From contig CABYED010000002.1 in the NCBI GenBank assembly GCA_902517815.1, positions 124,001 to 188,000 on the forward strand: a DNA stretch of 64,000 nt, given 5' to 3'. Shown here one piece after another: positions 37,607 through 46,834 of this stretch. Source of the DNA: an uncultured SAR116 cluster alpha proteobacterium. GTDB taxonomy: Bacteria > Pseudomonadota > Alphaproteobacteria > Puniceispirillales > Marisalimonadaceae. The notes beneath the pieces were generated by a model. That model did no database searches and was not told where the DNA came from. It was given only the letters and a program-made list of their open reading frames with translations. The position numbers were made by a program, and so were the translations under genes. The stretch's first letter is position 1. Each line of letters opens with the position of its first letter.

Positions 37607-38878
37607 TTAGGATGCGATCATCTCATTCCATTTTCTAACCATGTATTTATTTTCGTCCATGGTAGCATTCCAACATGCGACACCGCCCATTCTTGCTTCG
37701 TAAGATCCGCCATCTCTTACTTCACCTTTAGAAGCTAATTTTTTACCTTCTGGACTCATAATGTCAGCAGTTGCAGGTTTACCCATCATCCAATAATCCC
37801 ACTCATAAGCTTCCATATACTTCTTTGCAGTTGGAATAACAGCTGAATAGTAACCTTGACGATTTAAATAAGCACCTACCCAACCAGATAAATACCAGTT
37901 TATAAATTCGTAGCAAATATCAGCTTGTCTTCCTTTTGTAGTAGAAGGTAATCCAAAACCTGCTGCCCAGGCTCTGTAACCCTCTTTAAGGGGTTGATAG
38001 ACACATGGAATACCTTTTGTTCTAACTGCAGTAATTGCTGGTGACCACATTGATTGTATAACTACTTCACCAGAGGCCATTAGATTCACACTTTCGTTAA
38101 AATCACTCCAGAAAGCTCTGAATTGACCTGCTTTCTTTGCTTCTGTAAAAATTTTCATTGTTAAATCAATTTCTTTTTTAGTCATGTTTCCTTTATCAGG
38201 ATACTTATACTCACCCATAGCTTCTACCACCATGGCAGCATCCATTATACCAATTGATGGTATATTCAAAATTGAGGCTTTTCCTTTAAATTCTGGATTT
38301 AATAATTCGGCCCAACTACTAATTGGCCTTTTAATCAAATCAGGTCTTATACCTAAAGTATCAGCGTTATAAACAGTAGGAATTAATGTTACGTATTGAG
38401 TTGGCTCTGAGGCAAATTCTTTGGATTTGGCACCTTTTAGGTACATGACCTTTTTTGGGGCGGTTCCTTGATCTCCAATTTTCTTTCCTGCAACTTCACC
38501 TTTAGTAAATGCAGAAGTTACGTTGTCCCATTCTTTAATTCTTTTGGTATCCATACCCAATAAATTTCCAGAAGGTACCAACTTAGGCATACTAAAATAT
38601 TCAGAATCAACAATATCGAAACTATTTGGTTGTGTAAAAATTGTCTTTACAACCTCATCAGTTGTTTTAACAATAAATTTAACTTTAATTCCAGTATCAT
38701 CAAATAATCTTTTCTGAACTGCATCACCCATATTCACAGCTGTTCCTAGATATCTAATTACTGGGGCATCAGCAGCATGTATTGCTGGAAAACCTTTAAG
38801 CAATCCTGCACCGGCGACTGCACCAATTGCTGCAGTCGAGGTCTTGAGCATATTACGTCTTGTTAAACTTTTCTTCAT
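37607..38878 (-). CDS. Extracellular solute-binding protein (PotD-like) with Tat-type signal; track start 38890, preferred ATG 38878
   Basis: MKKSLTRRNMLKTSTAAIGAVAGAGLLKGFPAIHA, then PotD-like fold; GGAGG SD overlaps the TTG start used in the track. Confidence 0.88.
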   Translation of the reverse strand: MKKSLTRRNMLKTSTAAIGAVAGAGLLKGFPAIHAADAPVIRYLGTAVNMGDAVQKRLFDDTGIKVKFIVKTTDEVVKTIFTQPNSFDIVDSEYFSMPKLVPSGNLLGMDTKRIKEWDNVTSAFTKGEVAGKKIGDQGTAPKKVMYLKGAKSKEFASEPTQYVTLIPTVYNADTLGIRPDLIKRPISSWAELLNPEFKGKASILNIPSIGIMDAAMVVEAMGEYKYPDKGNMTKKEIDLTMKIFTEAKKAGQFRAFWSDFNESVNLMASGEVVIQSMWSPAITAVRTKGIPCVYQPLKEGYRAWAAGFGLPSTTKGRQADICYEFINWYLSGWVGAYLNRQGYYSAVIPTAKKYMEAYEWDYWMMGKPATADIMSPEGKKLASKGEVRDGGSYEARMGGVACWNATMDENKYMVRKWNEMIAS

Positions 38879-38949
38879 ATTAACCTCCAAATTTGTTAAT
38901 GTTAAAGTTGTAAATTTAATATTTGTGTATTAAAGATATAATAAATTGG

Positions 38950-38977
38950 AAATATATGTTGCATATATTTTATGCAA
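38950..38977. promoter_or_regulatory. Overlapping inverted repeats in divergent promoter (candidate operator)
   Basis: AAATATATG-TTG-CATATATTT (38950-38970) overlapping TTGCAT-N7-ATGCAA (38959-38977) between divergent potD-like and potA-like genes. Confidence 0.5.
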
Positions 38978-39062
38978 TCAACTGTTTTTTTTAAAGATTG
39001 ATTAAAGTCTAGTCAATTTTTATTTATGGATTAAGATGATAAGTATTATTTAGGCAAAAAAA

Positions 39063-40049
39063 TTGAATAATCCAGAAAATTTAGAATTTGCGATTCTCAC
39101 CAAAAAATATGGTGAAACCATAGCCGTTGACAGTATAAATTTAAAAATACCAGCAGGAACATATTGTTGTTTTCTGGGTCCCTCAGGTTGTGGTAAAACC
39201 TCAACTCTTAGAATGATTGCTGGACATGAAGAAATATCAGGAGGTGACATTCTTTTAGGTTCAAGTATCATAAATGATTTACCCCCAGCAAAACGTGGAA
39301 CTGCAATGATGTTTCAAAATTATGCTCTTTTTCCACATTTATCTTGTCTGGACAATGTTGCCTTTGCATTAAAGATGCGTGGCATTAAAAAAAAAGAAAG
39401 ATATGACAAATCTCTAGAAATTCTGAAATTAGTTCAAATGGAAGATTATTCTAATAGATATCCTGACCAGCTATCGGGGGGACAACAGCAAAGAGTAGCT
39501 TTAGCGAGAGCCTTGATTACTAATCCTTCTATATTACTTTTAGATGAACCTTTGTCTGCTTTAGACCCTTTTTTAAGAATAAAAATGCGAAGTGAATTAA
39601 AAACATTACAAAAAAAGCTGGGTATATCATTCATTCATGTTACTCATTCTCAAGATGAAGCAATGGCTTTAGCTGATATGATAGTTGTAATGAATAACGG
39701 AAAAATCGAACAAGTTGGCGACCCCTATGAAGTTTTTAATAAGCCTAAAAACGAGTTCATTGCAAATTTTGTTGGTGGACACAATGTAATATCAAAAAAC
39801 AAAAAATTTTATTCAATCAGAATGGATCACATACAAATAATCAATAATATAAAATCAAAAGATTCATATCCAATGACTGTGAGTGAAATTGAATATCAAG
39901 GTCAAATAGTCAAAGTTACAGGTTTAACTAAAGATTTTGGACGATTAAGTGTATCCATAGGTGATGAGATTTTTTTAAAAAATAAATTTGATATTGATGA
40001 TGAAATTTTTATAAGTTGGGATAAAACAAAAGAAAATTCATTGATTTAA
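39063..40049 (+). CDS. Spermidine/putrescine-type ABC transporter ATP-binding protein (PotA-like)
   Basis: CFLGPSGCGKTSTLRMIAGHEEISGGDILLG, LSGGQQQRVALARALITNPSILLLDEPLSALDP; TTG start. Confidence 0.93.
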   Translation: MNNPENLEFAILTKKYGETIAVDSINLKIPAGTYCCFLGPSGCGKTSTLRMIAGHEEISGGDILLGSSIINDLPPAKRGTAMMFQNYALFPHLSCLDNVAFALKMRGIKKKERYDKSLEILKLVQMEDYSNRYPDQLSGGQQQRVALARALITNPSILLLDEPLSALDPFLRIKMRSELKTLQKKLGISFIHVTHSQDEAMALADMIVVMNNGKIEQVGDPYEVFNKPKNEFIANFVGGHNVISKNKKFYSIRMDHIQIINNIKSKDSYPMTVSEIEYQGQIVKVTGLTKDFGRLSVSIGDEIFLKNKFDIDDEIFISWDKTKENSLI

Positions 40050-40128
40050 TCTTATTTATCTCTATTGATTTGTTTAAAAATTAGAAGTTATAATCTTAAA
40101 ATAATTAATTCATCTGAGGTAATGGTCT

Positions 40129-41529
40129 TTGACTGATTCAAAAAATATTATCTATATAAATAATAAAAAAGTAGAGGTTAAAAATGTCTATCACGATATT
40201 ACTCTATTAGATTGGTTGAGAAATTATCATAAAATAACTGGAACAAAAGAAGGTTGTGCTGAAGGAGATTGTGGGGCATGTTCAGTTATAATAAATAAAA
40301 AAAATAAAGAGGATTCAAAACCCATAAACTCGTGCTTAGTAAGATTAGGCCAAGTAATAGGTAGTAGCATTACAACCATAGAAGGTTTAGGTTGTGATAA
40401 AAATCCTCATCCATTGCAAACGGCTTTTTCAAATGAATATGCTTCTCAATGTGGATATTGTACGCCAGGTTTTATTATATCAGGTGTTAGTTTAATAAAT
40501 TCTGGTAAAGTAGTTAATAATGATACAATAAATGATGCAATTTCAGGAAATTTATGTAGATGTACTGGTTACTCTCCAATAATAAAGGCAATTAAATCTT
40601 TATCAGATAGAAAAACAAAATTAAAAAAAGTTGAAATTATTAATAAAGGAAAAAAAGTTCGTTTCGGAAACATTACTTATTTAAAGCCAAGTAATTTAAA
40701 AGAGCTCAAAGATTATTTAGAAGTAAAGAGTTTTCAATTTATTGCAGGTGGTACAGATTTAAATCTTCAAAGACCTATCATAAACGAAAAAGAAAATAAT
40801 ATTATATGTTTAAGTTCCATTAAAGAGTTGAACTTCATCAAAAAATTTAAAGAAAAATTGGTTCTTGGAGGAGCGGTCACAATTGAAAATTTTCTTGATT
40901 CAGTTCGATCAAAAATGCCTGAATTAATAGAGATTCTTAAAAGGTTTGGATCACCACAAATTAGAAATCAAGGAACAATTGGAGGAAATTTATGCACGTC
41001 AAGTCCAATTGGAGATTTAGCCCCATTATTAATGGTTTTAAATTCTGATATAAATGTGTTTGGAAAGAATGGTATTAAAAAAACAAACATAAAAAACTTT
41101 TTTAAGGGTTACCGAAAAAATATTTTGAAAAAGGATGAGATAATTTTATCTATTGAAATACCCTATCCAAACAAAAAAAATAAAATTTTTTCCTGGAAGC
41201 TTTCTAAACGATATGATCAGGATATATCAACTATTTCTCTTGCCATAAATATACAAACTCAAAAGAATATAATAAAAGAAATACAAATGGCTGCAGGAGG
41301 CGTGGCAGAAACACCAAAGAGTCTTGACAAATTATCTAAATCAATGCTTGAAAAAAAATTAGATGATGCAATAGATTATGCAACTGAAAATCTAGATAAA
41401 TTTATCCAACCAATCTCAGATTTAAGGGGTTCAAGTCATTATAGATTAGAGGCAATGAAGGGACTGTTTAGAAGATTACAAATTTGTTTAAGGCAAGATA
41501 AAGAAAGTTTATCAATAATGGAAGTTTAA
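40129..41529 (+). CDS. xdhA: Xanthine dehydrogenase small subunit (2Fe-2S plus FAD domains)
   Basis: GTKEGCAEGDCGACSVII, YASQCGYCTPGFIISGVSLI, GNLCRCTGYSPIIKAI, FIAGGTDLNLQ, GSPQIRNQGTIGGNLCTSSPIGDLAPLLM. Confidence 0.95.
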   Translation: MTDSKNIIYINNKKVEVKNVYHDITLLDWLRNYHKITGTKEGCAEGDCGACSVIINKKNKEDSKPINSCLVRLGQVIGSSITTIEGLGCDKNPHPLQTAFSNEYASQCGYCTPGFIISGVSLINSGKVVNNDTINDAISGNLCRCTGYSPIIKAIKSLSDRKTKLKKVEIINKGKKVRFGNITYLKPSNLKELKDYLEVKSFQFIAGGTDLNLQRPIINEKENNIICLSSIKELNFIKKFKEKLVLGGAVTIENFLDSVRSKMPELIEILKRFGSPQIRNQGTIGGNLCTSSPIGDLAPLLMVLNSDINVFGKNGIKKTNIKNFFKGYRKNILKKDEIILSIEIPYPNKKNKIFSWKLSKRYDQDISTISLAINIQTQKNIIKEIQMAAGGVAETPKSLDKLSKSMLEKKLDDAIDYATENLDKFIQPISDLRGSSHYRLEAMKGLFRRLQICLRQDKESLSIMEV

Positions 41530-41531
41530 GA

Positions 41532-43823
41532 ATGAATAATTTAAATAAAATTCCAATTCACGACTCTTCTTTAAGACACTCCACTGGTCAGGCTATTTAT
41601 ATAGACGATATGCCTGAGCAAGAAAATTTATTGCATGGGGCTCCCGTTCTATCAAAAGTTGCATGTGGAAAAATAAAAAAAATTAATTCTGATAAACTAA
41701 AAGATCTACCATTTTTTACAAAAATAATAACAGCAAAAGACATCCCTGGCGAAAATGAGATTGGTCCTATCAAAAATGGTGAGCCTATTCTAGCAGACGA
41801 TTTTTTTTCATATTTAGGCCAACCAGTCGCGATTGTTTTGGCAAAAACACATCAAGAAGCCATTTATGCGAGCAGCTTAGTTGAAATTGAACTGGAGTTT
41901 ACAACTAAACCTATTCTTAATTTAGATGACGCTTATGAACAAAAATCTTTTTTAGAAGATCCAATGATTTTAGAAAAAGGCAACATAAAAAAAGATATGT
42001 CTAAATCAAATTATACTTTATCTGGTGATTTTGAAATTGGTGGACAAGATCACTTTTATTTAGAAACTCATGTTGCCATAACTTTTCCTGGAGAAAATGA
42101 CGAATACGTTGTCTGGTCAAGTACTCAGCATCCTACTGAGGTTCAACACGGTGTTGGAAAGGTGTTAAATATTCCATCAGCTAAAATTGATAGTAAGGTT
42201 AGAAGGTTAGGAGGTGGATTCGGCGGAAAAGAGAGCCAAGCAACTATTTTTGCAGCAATGTCTGCTTTGGGAGCCTATTTAACACAAAAACCTGTAAAGA
42301 TACGTCTTAACAGACATATTGATATGACAGCTTCAGGAAAAAGACATGACTTTAAAATATATTACACCGTAGGATTTACAGCTACTGGCAAGGTTCTGGC
42401 TTTGGATATAAAACTTTTAAGTAATGGTGGTAATGTTTTAGACCTTTCGGGGCCTGTAATGACAAGAGCTTTAACTCATCTTGATAATTGTTACTTCATA
42501 AAATCACTAAAAGCTATTGGGTATGTGTGTAAAACCAATACAGTTTCAAATACAGCCTTTAGAGGTTTTGGCGGTCCACAAGGAATGTTGACTATTGAAA
42601 ATATACTTTATTCAGTTAGTCAATATTTACAAAAGCCAATAGATGAAATTCGTAAAATCAATTATTATTCAAGATTAAATGGTCTTAAAACACCATATGG
42701 TCAAATTGTTAAAAATCCTAGAATTGAAAGGGTTTTAAAAGAAATATACAAGATAAGTGACTATAAGAATAGAATAAGAAATATTAAAGAATTTAACTTA
42801 AATCAAAAAAATAATAATTTACCTTTCAGAAAAGGTATAGCCTTAATGCCTGCAAAATTTGGTATTTCATTTAATAAACCATCATTAAATCAAGGAGGAG
42901 CGTTAGTCCATGTATACTCTGACGGATCAATTAGATTAAATCACGGTGGGACTGAGATGGGCCAAGGGTTATTCATTAAAGTTGCCCAGGTAGTTGCTGA
43001 ATGTTTTAAGGTTCCTCTTGAACAAATTCACATTACTTCAACAAATACTGCAGAAGTACCAAACACCTCAGCTACAGCAGCTTCTTCTGGTTCAGATTTA
43101 AATGGAATGGCTGCATGGAACGCATCAAATGTTATAAAAAACAGAATGATCGACCATGCTGCAAAATTATTTAAAAAAAATAAAAAAGATATTGTTCTTG
43201 GTGAAGGTAGAATTATTTGTGGTAACAGAAGTTTGTCTTTTTCTGAGTTAGCCTTTTCCTGTTGGGAAAATCGAATTTCTTTATCTTCTACAGGTTACTA
43301 TAAAACTCCCAAAATTTCATGGGATCAAGGTAAGTTGAGGGGTCATCCTTATTTTTATTTTACATGGGGAGCTGCAATTTCTGAGGCCTTATTAGACATA
43401 AATACCGGAGAGAGTAGAATACTAAGAGCTGATATTGTTCAAGATTGTGGAAATTCTCTTAATGAAAATATTGATATCGGTCAAATTGAAGGAGGTTTTA
43501 TTCAAGGTTTGGGGTGGTTGACATGTGAAGAATTATGTTTTTCCAAAGAAGGAAAATTACTTACAACTGGGCCGTCTACATATAAATTACCTGGGAGTAG
43601 AGATATTCCTCAAATCTTCAATGTTAAATTACTAGAAAAAGCAGATAATGAAGAAAAAACCATCTTTAGATCAAAAGCTGTCGGTGAGCCGCCTCTACTA
43701 CTTGCAATTTCTCATTTTCTGGCGCTAAAAGAAGCAATCAGGGCTTCTTCAACAAATTCAAGACCTGAGCTTCTTAATTCTCCAGCTACTCCATCTGAAA
43801 TTTTGAAAGTCTTAAAAGTTTAG
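41532..43823 (+). CDS. xdhB: Xanthine dehydrogenase molybdenum-binding subunit
   Basis: RRLGGGFGGKESQATIFAAMSALGAYLTQKPVKIRLNRHIDM, SNTAFRGFGGPQGMLTIENIL, LNHGGTEMGQGLFIKVAQVVAE, AVGEPPLLLAISHFLALKEA. Confidence 0.96.
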   Translation: MNNLNKIPIHDSSLRHSTGQAIYIDDMPEQENLLHGAPVLSKVACGKIKKINSDKLKDLPFFTKIITAKDIPGENEIGPIKNGEPILADDFFSYLGQPVAIVLAKTHQEAIYASSLVEIELEFTTKPILNLDDAYEQKSFLEDPMILEKGNIKKDMSKSNYTLSGDFEIGGQDHFYLETHVAITFPGENDEYVVWSSTQHPTEVQHGVGKVLNIPSAKIDSKVRRLGGGFGGKESQATIFAAMSALGAYLTQKPVKIRLNRHIDMTASGKRHDFKIYYTVGFTATGKVLALDIKLLSNGGNVLDLSGPVMTRALTHLDNCYFIKSLKAIGYVCKTNTVSNTAFRGFGGPQGMLTIENILYSVSQYLQKPIDEIRKINYYSRLNGLKTPYGQIVKNPRIERVLKEIYKISDYKNRIRNIKEFNLNQKNNNLPFRKGIALMPAKFGISFNKPSLNQGGALVHVYSDGSIRLNHGGTEMGQGLFIKVAQVVAECFKVPLEQIHITSTNTAEVPNTSATAASSGSDLNGMAAWNASNVIKNRMIDHAAKLFKKNKKDIVLGEGRIICGNRSLSFSELAFSCWENRISLSSTGYYKTPKISWDQGKLRGHPYFYFTWGAAISEALLDINTGESRILRADIVQDCGNSLNENIDIGQIEGGFIQGLGWLTCEELCFSKEGKLLTTGPSTYKLPGSRDIPQIFNVKLLEKADNEEKTIFRSKAVGEPPLLLAISHFLALKEAIRASSTNSRPELLNSPATPSEILKVLKV

Positions 43824-43959
43824 TTATCAACAACATCTTCTCTAACAACTGCTTCTTTTGGAATTGGTGAAAATTTTACTTTTCATCTCTACTATAATTA
43901 TACATTTAAAAGTTTGATAAAAATTGTTACATTACTAAACAAAATTTTCGAGCTTTAGT

Positions 43960-45318
43960 ATGAAAATAGCAAATTTATTAATTAAAAATGCTCAAATAAT
44001 TGCAACAATGGATGATGAAAGAAAAGAAATATCTAACAAATCTATTTATTGTGAAAATGGCAAAATTATTGACATCGGAGATCTTGAAAATTTTAATTAT
44101 AACCCTGGATTAATAATTGATGCACAAGAAATGGTTGTTATACCTGGTTTGGTAAATACTCATCACCATTTATTTCAAAATTTGACACGCTGTTATCCTG
44201 GCTCCCAAAATGAGTCATTATTTGGATGGCTTACAAATTTATATCCTATTTGGAGTAAAATATTACCCTCTGATATTTATATTTCAACTCTAATTGGATT
44301 ATCTGAAATGGTTATTAGTGGGTGTACCACTTCTAGTGATCATCTATACCTCTTTCCAAATGGATCAAAGCTTGAAAATCAGATTGAAGCAGCAAGTGAG
44401 GTTGGTTGTAGATTTCACGCCACTAGAGGCTCAATGAGCATAGGTGTTAGTAAGGGAGGACTTCCGCCAGACACACTTACTGAAAACGAAAACTCAATTA
44501 TAAAAGATTGCCAAAGGGTTATTGAAAATTTTCATGATTCTTCTAAATTTTCAATGTTAAAAATTGCTTTAGCACCATGTTCTCCATTTAGCGTTAGTCA
44601 AGATTTGATGAAAGAAACTGCTAAGTTAGCTAGAAATTACTCAGTTAGTATGCATACTCATTTAGCAGAAAATAACGAAGATATTGTTTATACCAAACAA
44701 AATTTTGGTATGACCCCAGGTGAGTATATTGAAAACTTAGGATGGGTTGGAGATGATGTTTGGCATGCTCATTGTGTAAAATTAAATGAAGATGAAATTG
44801 AATTATTTTCTAGAACAGGTACTGGTATTGCTCATTGTCCTTGTTCAAACATGAGGTTAGCAAGCGGGATAGCTCCTTTGAGAACGTGGATAGATATAGG
44901 TGTGAAAGTAGGGTTAGGTGTAGACGGTTCAAGTTCAAATGATAGTGGATATCTTTTAAATGAAGCTCGCCAAGCAATGTTGTTACAGAGAGTAAACTTA
45001 GGTGCTAATAAATTTTCACCAAGAGAAGCTTTATTTACTGCAACAAGGGGTGGTGCAGAGGTATTAAATAGAAATGATATTGGTCAGATTTCTATTGGTA
45101 AAGCTGCAGATTTTGCAATATATGATTTGAATAAAATTGCTATGTCTGGAGCTTGGAGTGACCCTTTGGCAGCTTTAGTATTATGTACCCCTGCTAAAAC
45201 TGCTTACACTATTTGCAATGGAGAGGTAATATCTCAAAATGGTCATTTAAATAATTTTGATCTTAATTTATCTTTAGAAAAACATAAGGTTGCGTCAAAA
45301 AGATTGCTGGATTTATAG
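43960..45318 (+). CDS. Amidohydrolase of the 8-oxoguanine deaminase/guanine deaminase (TrzN/AtzA) family
   Basis: VVIPGLVNTHHHLFQNLTRCYPGSQNESLFGWLTNLYPIWSKI, MHTHLAENNEDI, WHAHCVKLNEDEIELF, VGLGVDGSSSNDSGYLLNEARQAMLLQR. Confidence 0.92.
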   Translation: MKIANLLIKNAQIIATMDDERKEISNKSIYCENGKIIDIGDLENFNYNPGLIIDAQEMVVIPGLVNTHHHLFQNLTRCYPGSQNESLFGWLTNLYPIWSKILPSDIYISTLIGLSEMVISGCTTSSDHLYLFPNGSKLENQIEAASEVGCRFHATRGSMSIGVSKGGLPPDTLTENENSIIKDCQRVIENFHDSSKFSMLKIALAPCSPFSVSQDLMKETAKLARNYSVSMHTHLAENNEDIVYTKQNFGMTPGEYIENLGWVGDDVWHAHCVKLNEDEIELFSRTGTGIAHCPCSNMRLASGIAPLRTWIDIGVKVGLGVDGSSSNDSGYLLNEARQAMLLQRVNLGANKFSPREALFTATRGGAEVLNRNDIGQISIGKAADFAIYDLNKIAMSGAWSDPLAALVLCTPAKTAYTICNGEVISQNGHLNNFDLNLSLEKHKVASKRLLDL

Positions 45319-45825
45319 AGTTATGTATCTAGTTTCATTATCTGTGAAATGATATTCTTTTAAATTAATAGAAGTATCTTCTTGATCATTTATTCTATCA
45401 ATCACCCAAAAATCTTGTTTCTTTTTAACTAAAAGAGGGTGGTGCCAAACATTTTTATTGTATGTAACACCAGTATCCCCGTTAACATGGAAACATCTTA
45501 AAGTATCTAAATTTGGTAATTCATTTTTTTCCTCACTAACAACTATTAACCAATCATAATCTTGAATTGGAAGAAAACTTTGTGAGGCAACAGGATGTTT
45601 TTCCATAATCTTTATTTCTATAGGAAGGTCTCTTGGTAAACCAGAAAAGATAGAAATACCTGAATTTCCATCTTTACTTTCTAAATCTAACTTTGAAATG
45701 TTATGATATCTAGTAGTAGTTCCTTGATTGATAGAACGCAATTCTGATGCATTTTTCTTTTCTATAATATTCCCAAATCTAGAAAAAATTTTAATATCTA
45801 TTTGCTCGATTGGAATATTTTTCAT
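45313..45825 (-). CDS. allA: Ureidoglycolate lyase
   Basis: FSGLPRDLPIEIKIMEKHPVASQSFLPIQDYDWLIVV, GVTYNKNVWHHPLLVK. Confidence 0.92.
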   Translation of the reverse strand: MKNIPIEQIDIKIFSRFGNIIEKKNASELRSINQGTTTRYHNISKLDLESKDGNSGISIFSGLPRDLPIEIKIMEKHPVASQSFLPIQDYDWLIVVSEEKNELPNLDTLRCFHVNGDTGVTYNKNVWHHPLLVKKKQDFWVIDRINDQEDTSINLKEYHFTDNETRYITL

Positions 45826-45826
45826 T

Positions 45827-46819
45827 TTATAATTTTAAACCAAAAATTCTTAATCTTGATACTCCTCCGTCAGGATAAATATTTAATCTGACATGAGTTA
45901 CATCTTTAATTGACGTATCATTAACTTCGTAATTATGTATATTGTCTGCTTTAAGTTTTGATTTGTCCAAGATGTATTTCCAGTTATGTGAGTCAGTAAT
46001 CAGTTCTTCTAAACCTTTGTTTTTGTCAAAGTTTGAGACTTGCACTGATGCTTGATCTGGATAATTTCCTTTAAAATGAGCAGTATCTATTTCAATTTTT
46101 TTTATCAGACCCTTGGTTGCTAATTTAATTATTATCCAGTCATTACCAGGTTCTCTTCTCCTTCTGGTTTCCCATCCATCACCCATTGTTTTTCCTCTTC
46201 CATGAGATAGAAGAGCAGATACGTCACCATAATGAGCATTATTATAAGCAACAATAGAACCACCTAATTTTAAAGATGATAATTCAATTAGGTCTTTTTT
46301 ATTATTATAAATATCCCAATTAAGTTTTACTTCACCAAACAATCTTAATCTTGCAACTCCTCCGTCAGGAAAAATTTGTAATTTTATGTAATTAACTTTT
46401 GTTTTTGATTGAATATTAAATTTATTACTGGAATCACCTTTTAAAGATGTTTTAGAGAGTATTTCAATCCAGTCAGAGTCTTTGCTTGGTTTTTGATCAC
46501 TATATAGACCTTCAATTGAAGCAAAAGGAGGAAAATTTCCGGTAAAAAAACTTGTATCAATATCTATCTCAGTAATAAATCCTGGAGATCCTAATTCTAT
46601 TATAGCCCAATCATTGCCACCATCTCTTCTTCTTTTACTCTCCCATCCATCCATCCACTTTCCATGCTCATCATACTTATCTTCAATGAAGACTGGCTCT
46701 TTGTCATCTAGCATACGTGAAGCTTCACCGAAAAAATCATCAGAAACTTCAATTATTTTTGTACCAATTTTTGGAGAAGCTAGATTAGTTAAATTTTGAT
46801 TTATGTTGTTAGTGCTCAT
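45827..46819 (-). CDS. alc: Allantoicase
   Basis: Two tandem repeats: GWESKRRRDGGNDWAIIELGSPGFITEIDIDTSFFTGNFPPFASIEG and GWETRRRREPGNDWIIIKLATKGLIKKIEIDTAHFKGNYPDQASVQVS; PDGGVARLRLFG and PDGGVSRLRIFG. Confidence 0.95.
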   Translation of the reverse strand: MSTNNINQNLTNLASPKIGTKIIEVSDDFFGEASRMLDDKEPVFIEDKYDEHGKWMDGWESKRRRDGGNDWAIIELGSPGFITEIDIDTSFFTGNFPPFASIEGLYSDQKPSKDSDWIEILSKTSLKGDSSNKFNIQSKTKVNYIKLQIFPDGGVARLRLFGEVKLNWDIYNNKKDLIELSSLKLGGSIVAYNNAHYGDVSALLSHGRGKTMGDGWETRRRREPGNDWIIIKLATKGLIKKIEIDTAHFKGNYPDQASVQVSNFDKNKGLEELITDSHNWKYILDKSKLKADNIHNYEVNDTSIKDVTHVRLNIYPDGGVSRLRIFGLKL

Positions 46820-46834
46820 TTTTTTCCTATTTAT

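Noticed and set aside
43824-43959. Gap after xdhB as a possible decayed xdhC
   Set aside because: Too short (136 nt) and no XdhC-like peptide in any frame by eye.
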